A model generated the notes under the pieces. The model was not told the DNA's origin. It ran no database searches and was given only the letters and a program-made list of their open reading frames with translations. This document shows, in pieces, positions 15,806 through 26,172 of a stretch of DNA of 64,000 nt. Numbering within the stretch: position 1 is the stretch's first letter; each line of letters begins with the position of its first letter. Origin of the DNA: Pukyongiella litopenaei (GTDB lineage: Bacteria; Pseudomonadota; Alphaproteobacteria; Rhodobacterales; Rhodobacteraceae). The stretch is from assembly GCF_003008555.2 (NCBI RefSeq), contig NZ_CP027665.1, positions 1,550,001-1,614,000 on the forward strand, read 5' to 3'. Both the position numbers and the translations under genes were made by a program.

Positions 15806-17248
15806 ATGGCAAACTGCAAGATATTCCTGCTGCCGCTGCTGATCGGACTGGCGCAACCGGCGCTGGCGCAGCAATCGGCGCAGACGGTCCAGGACGAGGT
15901 CGGCGGCATCTACGAAGGCACGTTCCGCAACGGGCTTCAGCACGGCACCGGCACCTATCGCCTGCCGAACGGTTTCGAGTACCAGGGCGAATGGGTCGAT
16001 GGCGAAATCAGCGGCCAGGGCGTCGCCCGCTATCCCGACAGCGCGGTCTACGAAGGCGGCTTTGCCGCCGGCAAGCCGCAGGGCCAGGGCAGGATCACCT
16101 ATGCCGATGGCAGCACCTACGAGGGCGGCTGGACCGCTGGCGTGATCGACGGGGACGGTGTCGCCACCTATCCCGACGGCGCCCGCTATGACGGCAGTTT
16201 CCGCGCCGGCAAATACCAGGGCGCGGGCATCCTGACCGATGCGGAAGGCACCCGGTTCGACGGCCACTGGGCCGACGGCAAGCTGCACGGGCAGGGCACG
16301 GTGACCTATGCCGATGGCGGCGTCTACGAGGGCGGGTTCAAGTTCGGCAAACGCCATGGCGAAGGCCGCCTGACGCTGCCCGACGGGCTGGATTACTCGG
16401 GCACATGGGAAGACGGCCAGATCAACGGCAAGGGCCGGCTGGTGCAACCCAACGGCGACATCTACGAAGGCGATCTGGTCAAGGGCCGCCGCGAAGGCAC
16501 CGGCCAGGTCACCTATGCCAATGGCGACACCTATCGCGGCGGGTTCGTGAACGACCAGCGCGAGGGACAGGGCCTGTTCAAGGGGCAGGACGGGTATGTC
16601 TATAACGGCGAATGGAAGGCCGGAAAGATCGCCGGCAGCGGCAAGGTCACCTATCCCGACGGGTCGTTCTATACCGGCCAGTTCCTCGACGATCTGGCCC
16701 ACGGGCGCGGCAAGATCACCTATCCCGACGGCGCCACCTATGACGGCGACTGGGTGAACGGGGTGATCGAGGGCAACGGCGTGGCCACCTATCCCGGCGG
16801 GGTCGTCTATGACGGCGAGTTTCGCAATGCGCGCAACCACGGCCGGGGCGTGATGACCTATCCCGACGGGTATCGCTATGACGGCGACTGGAAGGACGGC
16901 AAGCGCAGCGGACAGGGCAAGGCCACCTATGCCGATGGCAGCATCTACGAGGGCGGTTTCGTCGACGGCAAGCGCGACGGCCGGGGCGAGATCACCATGG
17001 CCAGCGGGTTCCGCTATTCCGGCGACTGGAAAACCGGAGAAATCAAGGGGCGCGGCGTGGCCACCTATGCCAATGGCGATGTCTATGACGGCGAATTCAG
17101 CGATGGCAAACGGCAGGGTCAAGGCACCATGCGCTATGCCTCGGGGCAGGAGGAAAGCGGCAGATGGGAAAACGGCGCCCTGGTCGCACCCGCCGAACCG
17201 CAACCGGCCGCGGATGCCGATCCGGCACCGGCGGCCGGGACCGACTGA
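15806..17248 (+). CDS. Exported MORN-repeat protein with 18 full repeats
   Basis: The 480-residue protein has a signal peptide (KIFLLPLLIGLAQPALAQ) and then, from about residue 36, eighteen uninterrupted 23-residue MORN repeats of the type YEGGFxxGKxxGxGxxTYxDG, a partial nineteenth (ESGRWENGALV), and a Pro/Ala tail. MORN arrays form an extended beta-hairpin solenoid and usually serve as scaffolds or lipid-binding surfaces; this one should lie in the periplasm or outside. Position 5 of each repeat alternates Phe and Trp with a single phase slip around repeats 9-10, pointing to growth by 46-residue units. The ATG at 15806 follows GACGGGCAAGAC. No catalytic domain is attached. Confidence 0.9.
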   Translation: MANCKIFLLPLLIGLAQPALAQQSAQTVQDEVGGIYEGTFRNGLQHGTGTYRLPNGFEYQGEWVDGEISGQGVARYPDSAVYEGGFAAGKPQGQGRITYADGSTYEGGWTAGVIDGDGVATYPDGARYDGSFRAGKYQGAGILTDAEGTRFDGHWADGKLHGQGTVTYADGGVYEGGFKFGKRHGEGRLTLPDGLDYSGTWEDGQINGKGRLVQPNGDIYEGDLVKGRREGTGQVTYANGDTYRGGFVNDQREGQGLFKGQDGYVYNGEWKAGKIAGSGKVTYPDGSFYTGQFLDDLAHGRGKITYPDGATYDGDWVNGVIEGNGVATYPGGVVYDGEFRNARNHGRGVMTYPDGYRYDGDWKDGKRSGQGKATYADGSIYEGGFVDGKRDGRGEITMASGFRYSGDWKTGEIKGRGVATYANGDVYDGEFSDGKRQGQGTMRYASGQEESGRWENGALVAPAEPQPAADADPAPAAGTD

Positions 17249-17301
17249 GCGGTGCGATTTTCGCCTTTCCATCCGTGGCGCAACGCGTATAGTCGGGCGC
17301 C

Positions 17302-17400
17302 ATGACCAGCCACGCCCATATCGCACCTGCCGCCGCATATCGCGGCGCGGCGCCGCGTGGCCTCCTGACCCTGGCGATTGTACTGCTAGGCCGCCTCTGA
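17302..17400 (+). CDS. Leucine-rich leader peptide upstream of leuA
   Basis: An open frame of 32 codons starts at ATG 17302 and ends at TGA 17400. Its last twelve codons hold six leucines (CTC, CTG, CTG, CTG, CTA, CTC at codons 21, 22, 24, 28, 29 and 32) plus Ile and Val. This branched-chain residue density directly before a leucine biosynthesis gene is the classical form of a transcription-attenuation leader. CTA is a rare codon in a genome like this. A TATAGT hexamer at 17288-17293 is a candidate -10, placing transcription start almost at the ATG. The stop codon is inside the first arm of a downstream hairpin. Confidence 0.75.
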   Translation: MTSHAHIAPAAAYRGAAPRGLLTLAIVLLGRL

Positions 17401-17445
17401 GCGTGCCATTCGGCGCGCCCGCTCAGAGGATGCCGCCCGCGCGCC
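17394..17445 (+). promoter_or_regulatory. leuA attenuator: two mutually exclusive hairpins
   Basis: CCTCTGAGCG at 17394-17403 is perfectly complementary to CGCTCAGAGG at 17420-17429 (stem A). GGCGCGC at 17412-17418 is complementary to GCGCGCC at 17439-17445 (stem B). The two overlap and cannot coexist. A ribosome stalled at the leader leucine codons leaves stem A free; one reaching the stop covers its 5' arm and lets stem B form. Stem B has no U tract after it, so the exact mode of control is open. Confidence 0.6.
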
Positions 17446-17479
17446 AAGGATTCAGGAAACACCAACGAAAGACATCGCC

Positions 17480-20288
<2,809 letters not shown>

Positions 20289-20296
20289 GACGCGCA

Positions 20297-20312
20297 CCCT
20301 GCGGTGACAGGG
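20297..20312 (+). other. Small intercistronic hairpin between mreB and mreC
   Basis: CCCTG, loop CGGTGA, CAGGG form a 5-bp stem nine bases after the mreB stop, with GCGC sequences on both sides that could extend it. It may separate or stabilise the abundant mreB message; this is a guess. Confidence 0.3.
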
Positions 20313-20347
20313 CCGCGCGCAAGGGCGGCGCAGCCAAGGGAAACCCG

Positions 20348-21259
20348 TTGGCCAAGGACCGATCACAAAACGACGATTTCGCCGGCCCGCTGCGGCGGCT
20401 GCTGGTCGCGTTGCTGTGCCTGTTCCTGCTGGCGGTGTTCATCGTCTGGCGCATCGACAGCCCGCGGGTCGAACGGTTCCGCGCCCAGGTCACGGACCGG
20501 GTCGTGCCCAGCCTGGACTGGGCAATGCGCCCGGTCACCGGGGCGGTCAACCTGGTGCGCGATTTCCAGAGCTATCAGCGGCTGGTCGAACAGAACGCCA
20601 ACCTGCGCAGCGAATTGCGCCGGATGCGGGCCTGGCGCGAGGCGGCGCTGCAACTGGAACAGGAAAACGCCCGGCTGCTGGATCTCAACAACGTGCGGCT
20701 TGACCCGCAGCTGACCTATGTGACCGGCGTGGTGATGGCCGACAGCGGCTCGCCCTTCCGGCAGTCGGTGCTGCTGAACGTGGGCGCGCGCGACGGCATC
20801 GTCGATGGCTGGGCGGCGATGGACGGGATCGGGCTGGTGGGCCGGATCTCGGGCGTGGGCAAGACCACGTCGCGCGTGATCCTGCTGACCGACCCGGTCA
20901 GCGCGGTGCCCGCCCAGATCCGCCCGTCGGGACAGACGGCGATGATCATCGGCGACAACTCGGCCACGCCGATTGTCGATTTCCTGGAAAATCTCGACCT
21001 GGTGCGCCCCGGCGACCGGGTGATCAGTTCGGGCGATGGCGGGGTGTTTCCCGCCGGCCTGCTGATCGGGTCGGTCGCCGCCGACCCGTCGGGGCGGCTG
21101 CGCGTGCGGCTGGCCGCGGATTTCGAGCGGCTGGAATACCTGCGCGTGCTGCGCCACCACGGCCATGAGGGCATCACCGATCCCGGCGGCATCGTCGCGC
21201 CGCGCACCGCCGTGCAGGCCGACCGGACCGAACCCGGCGAAGGTGGCGGCGATGGATAG
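20348..21259 (+). CDS. mreC: Rod-shape protein MreC
   Basis: A 303-residue protein with one N-terminal membrane span (LLVALLCLFLLAVFIVW at about 18-34), a coiled-coil region (LVEQNANLRSELRRMRAWREAALQLEQENARLLDL) and a beta-rich periplasmic domain with GLVGRISGVGKTTSRVILLTDP, typical of MreC. It links MreB to PBP2 and RodA. The start is a TTG at 20348, supported by CCAAGGGAAACCCG before it; no ATG lies close. Its stop overlaps the mreD start by eight bases. Confidence 0.94.
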   Translation: MAKDRSQNDDFAGPLRRLLVALLCLFLLAVFIVWRIDSPRVERFRAQVTDRVVPSLDWAMRPVTGAVNLVRDFQSYQRLVEQNANLRSELRRMRAWREAALQLEQENARLLDLNNVRLDPQLTYVTGVVMADSGSPFRQSVLLNVGARDGIVDGWAAMDGIGLVGRISGVGKTTSRVILLTDPVSAVPAQIRPSGQTAMIIGDNSATPIVDFLENLDLVRPGDRVISSGDGGVFPAGLLIGSVAADPSGRLRVRLAADFERLEYLRVLRHHGHEGITDPGGIVAPRTAVQADRTEPGEGGGDG

Positions 21260-21794
21260 CGCCGCCCCTCTGACCCGGCTCTGGCTGATGCGGGCCGCCT
21301 ATTTCGGCCTCGTGCTGGTGATCCTGTTCTTTCACCTGCTGCCGCTGGACACGGTGCCGCGGCGCATCGCCCCGCCCGACCTGTTCGAGGCGCTGACCTT
21401 TGCCTGGGTCCTGCGCCGCCCCGACTATGTGCCGCCGCTGTCCATCGCCGCCGCGATGCTGCTGGCCGACCTCCTGCTGCAACGCCCGCCGGGGCTGACG
21501 GCGCTGGCGGTGCTGCTGGGGGCCGAGTTCCTGCGCGCGCGCGGGCCGGGGATGCGCGATACCGGGTTCCTGTTCGAATGGCTGGTGGTGGCGCTGGTGA
21601 TGCTGGCGATCCCGGTCCTGACCCGGGTCGTGATGGGGCTGTCGCTGACGGTCCAGTCGCCGCTGTCGCTGGTGCTGAGCCGCGCGGGCTTTACCATCCT
21701 GGCCTATCCGCTGGTGGTGGCCGCGTCACAGGCCCTGCTGGGCGTCCGGCGCCCGGCGCCCGGCTCGGGTGAACAGGTGGGGCTGAGGGCATGA
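21252..21794 (+). CDS. mreD: Rod-shape protein MreD
   Basis: A 180-residue hydrophobic protein with about five membrane spans (LMRAAYFGLVLVILFFHLL, LSIAAAMLLADLLL, LVVALVMLAIPVLTRVV, AGFTILAYPLVVAASQALL). Sequence conservation in MreD is low, so the call rests on topology, size and position between mreC and mrdA. It overlaps mreC by eight bases and mrdA by four (ATGA). Confidence 0.9.
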   Translation: MDSAAPLTRLWLMRAAYFGLVLVILFFHLLPLDTVPRRIAPPDLFEALTFAWVLRRPDYVPPLSIAAAMLLADLLLQRPPGLTALAVLLGAEFLRARGPGMRDTGFLFEWLVVALVMLAIPVLTRVVMGLSLTVQSPLSLVLSRAGFTILAYPLVVAASQALLGVRRPAPGSGEQVGLRA

Positions 21795-23734
21795 AACGCA
21801 ATCCCCAGGAACTGGAACAGGTCCACCGCCGCATGAGCCGCCGCACCCTGCTGGTCGGCGGGTTGATGGGCGGGTTTGCCGGTGCGCTGGCCTGGCGGAT
21901 GCACCGGCTTCAGGTCGACGAGGCCGACCAGTTCCGCCTGCTGGCCGAGGAAAACCGCATCAACATCCGGCTGATCGCCCCGGCGCGCGGCAAGCTGTTC
22001 GACCGCGAGGGCCGGGTGATCGCCCGCAACACGCCCAGCTACCGCATCATCATCGTGCCCGAGGATGCCGGCGACGTGGACGCGGTCATTTCGCGGCTGT
22101 CGCAGCTGGTGGAACTGGACCAGGAAGACCTGAACCGCGCGATGACCGAGATGAAACGGTCGCCGCCCTTCCTGCCGGTGACGCTGGCCGACCAGGTCAG
22201 CTGGGAGGCGGTGAGCCGCGTTGCCGTGAACGCCCCGGCCCTGCCCGGTGTGACGCCCGAGGTCGGCCTGACGCGGGAATACCCCCGCAACGCGGATTTC
22301 GCCCATGTTGTCGGCTATGTCGGCCCGGTCAGCGACTACGACCTGAGCAAGATCGAAGATCCCGAACCGGTGCTGCGCATCCCCCGGTTCCAGATCGGCA
22401 AGGTCGGGCTCGAGGCCAAGCGCGAAGACGTGCTGCGCGGCAAGGCCGGTGCCAAGCGGGTCGAGGTCAATGCCACCGGCCGGGTGATGCGCGAGCTCGA
22501 CCGGCGCGAAGGCCAGCCGGGCGCCGACCTGCAACTGACCGTGGACGCGCAACTGCAGACCTATGTGCAGGCGCGGCTGGCGGGTGAAAGCGCGGCGGCG
22601 GTGGTGATCGACTGCGCCGATGGCGACCTGCGGGCGATCGCCTCGGCCCCCAGCTTCGATCCCAACCTGTTCGTGCGCGGCATCTCGGTGGGCGATTACC
22701 GGGCGCTGACCGAGGACAAGTATCGTCCGCTCGCCAACAAGACGGTGCAGGGCACCTATCCGCCCGGTTCGACCTTCAAGATGATCACCGCGATGGCGGC
22801 GCTCGAGGAAGGCCTGGTCGGCCCCGAGGAAACCGTCTGGTGCCCCGGCCACATGGAGGTATCCGGGCGTCGGTTCCATTGCTGGCGGCGCGGCGGCCAC
22901 GGCCATGTGAACCTTCTGAATTCGCTGAAACAGAGCTGCGATGTCTATTACTACGACCTGGCGCTGCGGGTCGGCATCGACAAGATCTCGGCGATGGCGC
23001 ACCGGTTCGGACTGGGTGAACGGCACGACATCCCGATGTCTGCGGTGGCGCGCGGGCTGGCCCCGGACCGGGCGTGGAAGAATCAGGTCCACGACCAGGA
23101 CTGGCGCGTGGGCGACACGGTCAACGCCTCGATCGGACAGGGCTACATGCTGGCCTCGCCGCTGCAGCTGGCCATAATGTCGGCCCGGATCGCCACCGGC
23201 CGCGCGGTCGCGCCCCGGCTGGTCAAATCGGTGGACGGGATCGAGCAGCCCTCGGGCGGCGGCGGCGATCTGGGCGTGAACAGGGCCAACCTGGACCGCA
23301 TCCGCCGCGCCATGTACGCGGTCAGCAACGACCGGCGCGGCACGGCCTATCGCAACCGCATCATCGCCGAAGAACAGCGCATGGCCGGCAAGACCGGCAC
23401 CAGCCAGGTGCGCAACATCACGAAGGAAGAACGCGCACGCGGGGTCATCCGCAACAGCGACCTGCCCTGGGAACGGCGCGACCACGCGCTGTTCGTATGC
23501 TACGCGCCCTATGAAAACCCGCGTTTCGCGGTCTCGGTGGTGGTCGAACATGGCGGTGGCGGATCGACCGCGGCGGCGCCGATCGCACGCGACGTGTTGT
23601 TGCAGGCGCTTTATGGCGGACCGCCGCCGCTGACCGCCTATCCCAAGGGCGACCGCGGCCGGATCAAGGCCCAGCAGGAACAGATGGAACAGGATTTCCC
23701 CGCGCTGCGGGCAGAGGCGAGCGACCGGGCATGA
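21791..23734 (+). CDS. mrdA: Penicillin-binding protein 2 (elongasome transpeptidase)
   Basis: A 647-residue class B PBP. One membrane span lies near residues 18-36 (RTLLVGGLMGGFAGALAW), then the dimerisation segment with RGKLFDREGRVIARN, then the transpeptidase domain with nucleophile motif GSTFK (Ser327), SCDVYYYDLA as the SxN region, and KTGTS. It crosslinks peptidoglycan during cell elongation with RodA as glycosyltransferase. Overlaps on both sides (ATGA with mreD and rodA) show translational coupling of the operon. Confidence 0.96.
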   Translation: MKRNPQELEQVHRRMSRRTLLVGGLMGGFAGALAWRMHRLQVDEADQFRLLAEENRINIRLIAPARGKLFDREGRVIARNTPSYRIIIVPEDAGDVDAVISRLSQLVELDQEDLNRAMTEMKRSPPFLPVTLADQVSWEAVSRVAVNAPALPGVTPEVGLTREYPRNADFAHVVGYVGPVSDYDLSKIEDPEPVLRIPRFQIGKVGLEAKREDVLRGKAGAKRVEVNATGRVMRELDRREGQPGADLQLTVDAQLQTYVQARLAGESAAAVVIDCADGDLRAIASAPSFDPNLFVRGISVGDYRALTEDKYRPLANKTVQGTYPPGSTFKMITAMAALEEGLVGPEETVWCPGHMEVSGRRFHCWRRGGHGHVNLLNSLKQSCDVYYYDLALRVGIDKISAMAHRFGLGERHDIPMSAVARGLAPDRAWKNQVHDQDWRVGDTVNASIGQGYMLASPLQLAIMSARIATGRAVAPRLVKSVDGIEQPSGGGGDLGVNRANLDRIRRAMYAVSNDRRGTAYRNRIIAEEQRMAGKTGTSQVRNITKEERARGVIRNSDLPWERRDHALFVCYAPYENPRFAVSVVVEHGGGGSTAAAPIARDVLLQALYGGPPPLTAYPKGDRGRIKAQQEQMEQDFPALRAEASDRA

Positions 23735-24870
23735 GCTATCTCGAATCGACGGTCCAATCCACGCCGACGGGCCTGCGCAAAGTGCTGTATCTGAACTGGC
23801 CGCTGACGCTGTTGCTGACGGCGGTGGCCTGCGTCGGCTTCCTGATGCTCTATTCCGTCGCCGGCGGATCGTTCCAGCCCTGGGCCGAACCGCAGATGAA
23901 ACGCTTCGTGCTGGGGCTGGCGGTGATGCTGGCCATCGCGATGGTGCCGATCTGGTTCTGGCGCAACATGGCCGCCCTGGCCTATGGCGGGTCCGTCCTG
24001 CTGCTGATCGCGGTCGAGATGTTCGGGACGGTCGGCATGGGCGCGCAGCGGTGGATCGACATCGGCTTCATGCGGCTGCAACCGTCCGAGTTGATGAAGA
24101 TCACGCTGGTGATGCTGCTGGCCGCCTATTACGACTGGTTGCCCGCCGAGCGCACCTCGCGCCCGTTCTGGGTCCTAGTGCCGGTCGCGATCATCCTGTT
24201 TCCGACCTTTCTCGTTCTGCGCCAGCCCGATCTGGGCACCTCGATCCTGCTGCTGGCGGCCGGGGGCGGGCTGATGTTCCTGGCCGGGGTGCACTGGGCC
24301 TATTTCGTCGCCGTGATCACCGCGGGCGTCGGGCTGATCACCGCCGTGTTCAAGAGCCGCGGCACGGACTGGCAGTTGCTCAAGGACTATCAGTTCCGCC
24401 GCATCGACACCTTTCTCGACCCGTCCCAGGATCCGCTGGGGGCCGGGTATCACATCACCCAGTCCAAGATCGCGCTGGGATCGGGCGGCTGGGGCGGGCG
24501 CGGCTTCATGCAGGGCACCCAGACCCGGCTGAACTTCCTGCCGGAGAAACACACCGACTTCATCTTTACCACCCTGGCCGAGGAATTCGGGTTCATCGGC
24601 GGCATCTCGATCCTCACGCTCTACGCGCTGATCATCGTGTTCTGCGTCGCCACCGCGCTGGCGACCCGCGACCGGTTCTCGTCACTGGTGACGCTGGGCA
24701 TCGCGATGACGTTCTTCCTGTTCTTTGCCGTCAACATGTCGATGGTCATGGGGCTGGCGCCGGTGGTCGGGGTGCCCCTGCCGATGGTCAGCTATGGCGG
24801 TTCGGCAATGCTCGTGCTCATGGCGGCCTTCGGCATCGTCCAGAGCGCCCATATCCACCGCCCGAGATGA
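23731..24870 (+). CDS. rodA: SEDS glycosyltransferase RodA
   Basis: A 379-residue polytopic protein of the SEDS family with about ten spans. Recognisable stretches are GAQRWIDIGFMRLQPSELMKI, LRQPDLGTSILLL, GWGGRGFMQGTQTRLNFLPEKHTDFIFTTLAEEFGF (the central extracytoplasmic catalytic region) and VVGVPLPMVSYGGSAML. It polymerises lipid II glycan strands in complex with PBP2. Its start overlaps mrdA by four bases and it ends eight bases before a reductase gene that is probably cotranscribed. Confidence 0.97.
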   Translation: MSYLESTVQSTPTGLRKVLYLNWPLTLLLTAVACVGFLMLYSVAGGSFQPWAEPQMKRFVLGLAVMLAIAMVPIWFWRNMAALAYGGSVLLLIAVEMFGTVGMGAQRWIDIGFMRLQPSELMKITLVMLLAAYYDWLPAERTSRPFWVLVPVAIILFPTFLVLRQPDLGTSILLLAAGGGLMFLAGVHWAYFVAVITAGVGLITAVFKSRGTDWQLLKDYQFRRIDTFLDPSQDPLGAGYHITQSKIALGSGGWGGRGFMQGTQTRLNFLPEKHTDFIFTTLAEEFGFIGGISILTLYALIIVFCVATALATRDRFSSLVTLGIAMTFFLFFAVNMSMVMGLAPVVGVPLPMVSYGGSAMLVLMAAFGIVQSAHIHRPR

Positions 24871-24877
24871 GGATTTC

Positions 24878-25810
24878 ATGACCGTCAACGTGCTGTTTGC
24901 CGCCCGCGCGGAGAACTGGGATACCTACCGGGCGCCCCTGTCCGATGCGCTGGACCGCGCCGGGGTCGCCGCCGATCTGCGCACCGATTTCCCGCCGGAA
25001 CTGGTCGATTACATCGTCTATGCGCCCTCATCGCCGTTGCGGGATTTCACGCCGTTCACACGGCTCAGGGCGGTGCTGAGCCTCTGGGCCGGGGTCGAAA
25101 CGATCACCGGCAACCGCACGCTGGGGGTGCCGCTGGCGCGGATGGTGGATGACGGGCTGACCCGTGGCATGGTCGAATGGGTTACCGGCCATGTGATGCG
25201 CCATCACCTGGGCATGGACGCGCAGATCACCGGCCAGGACGGTGTCTGGCGCAAGGCGATACCGCCGCTGGCGGCCGATCGTCCCGTCACCATCCTGGGT
25301 CTGGGCGAACTGGGCCGGGCCTGCGGTGAAACACTGGCCGCGCTGGGGTTTCCGGTCACCGGGTGGAGCCGGTCGCCCAAATCCATCCCCGGCCTGCTTT
25401 GCCTGCACGGGCCGGACGGGCTGACCGCCGCGCTGGACAGCGCGCAGATCCTCGTGCTGCTGCTGCCCGACACGCCGGCGACGACGAATGTCCTGAACGC
25501 CGAGACGCTGGCCCGCCTGCCGCGCGGCGCGACGGTCATCAACCCCGGCCGGGGCACACTGATCGACGATGACGCGCTGCTGGCGGCGCTGGACGCCGGG
25601 CAGGTCGGCCATGCCACGCTCGACGTGTTCCGCACCGAACCGCTGCCGGCCGATCATCCCTACTGGGCGCATCCACGGGTGACGGTCACGCCGCATATCG
25701 CGTCCGAAACCCGTGCCGAAACCGCGTCGCAGGCAATTGCCGAGAACATCCGCCGCGGCGAAGCGGCTGAGCCGTTCCTGCATCTCGTGGACCGCGACCT
25801 GGGTTACTGA
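24878..25810 (+). CDS. ghrA: Glyoxylate/hydroxypyruvate reductase A-like D-2-hydroxyacid dehydrogenase
   Basis: A 310-residue NAD(P)-dependent reductase of the GhrA subgroup. The Rossmann motif is ILGLGELGRACGETLAALGF, the catalytic arginine lies in NPGRGTLIDDDAL, Glu in FRTEPLPADHPYW, and the histidine in VTPHIASET. The lack of a long N-terminal domain and the AGVETI segment fit GhrA. It reduces glyoxylate or hydroxypyruvate to glycolate or glycerate. It follows rodA by seven bases with GAGATGAGGATTTC as ribosome site, an odd metabolic passenger at the end of a cell-shape operon. Its stop overlaps the convergent yjbR-like gene by seven bases. Confidence 0.9.
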   Translation: MTVNVLFAARAENWDTYRAPLSDALDRAGVAADLRTDFPPELVDYIVYAPSSPLRDFTPFTRLRAVLSLWAGVETITGNRTLGVPLARMVDDGLTRGMVEWVTGHVMRHHLGMDAQITGQDGVWRKAIPPLAADRPVTILGLGELGRACGETLAALGFPVTGWSRSPKSIPGLLCLHGPDGLTAALDSAQILVLLLPDTPATTNVLNAETLARLPRGATVINPGRGTLIDDDALLAALDAGQVGHATLDVFRTEPLPADHPYWAHPRVTVTPHIASETRAETASQAIAENIRRGEAAEPFLHLVDRDLGY

Positions 25811-26172
25811 TCCGGCCCGGTCAACCCCAGCTCGGCCCGCCTGGCGCGGCTCAGAGCATCGCGGATCATCTCGTAGGAGGCGCGGATATGGCGTTTCAGC
25901 TCGTCATCCGACAGCCCCGGCGCGGCGTGATGCTGCACCCATTTGAACCCGCGCGAGGCGAGATAGGGGGCCGGGCGCAGCCCCTCCATGCCGGTCAGGA
26001 CCTCATAGGCGATATCGCTGACCTTGAAGGTGAACGCGGCCTCGCCCGTGCCCCATCCGCAGATGGCGAACACCTTGCCGCCGACCTTCCAGACATCCGA
26101 CCCGCCCCATTGCACCGAATGGGTGGCCGCCGGCAGGCTGCCGCAGAAGGCGTTGAAATCATCGCCGGTCAT
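25804..26172 (-). CDS. MmcQ/YjbR-family protein
   Basis: A 122-residue cytoplasmic protein with the MmcQ/YjbR pattern: MTGDDFNAFCGSLPAATHSVQW, DVWKVGGKVFAI, FKVSDIAYEVLTGMEGLRPAPYLASRGFKWV and a C-terminal SYEMIRDAL. The family folds like a double-wing DNA-binding protein, but function is not established. The start ATG overlaps the stop of the M3 peptidase (ATGA at 26169-26172), making it the last gene of the dut-moeB-M3-yjbR operon. Confidence 0.88.
   Translation of the reverse strand: MTGDDFNAFCGSLPAATHSVQWGGSDVWKVGGKVFAICGWGTGEAAFTFKVSDIAYEVLTGMEGLRPAPYLASRGFKWVQHHAAPGLSDDELKRHIRASYEMIRDALSRARRAELGLTGPDQ

Noticed and set aside
15785-17338. A 517-codon minus-strand frame opposite the MORN gene with regular repeats
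   Set aside because: The periodicity is only the complement of the MORN repeats on the coding strand.
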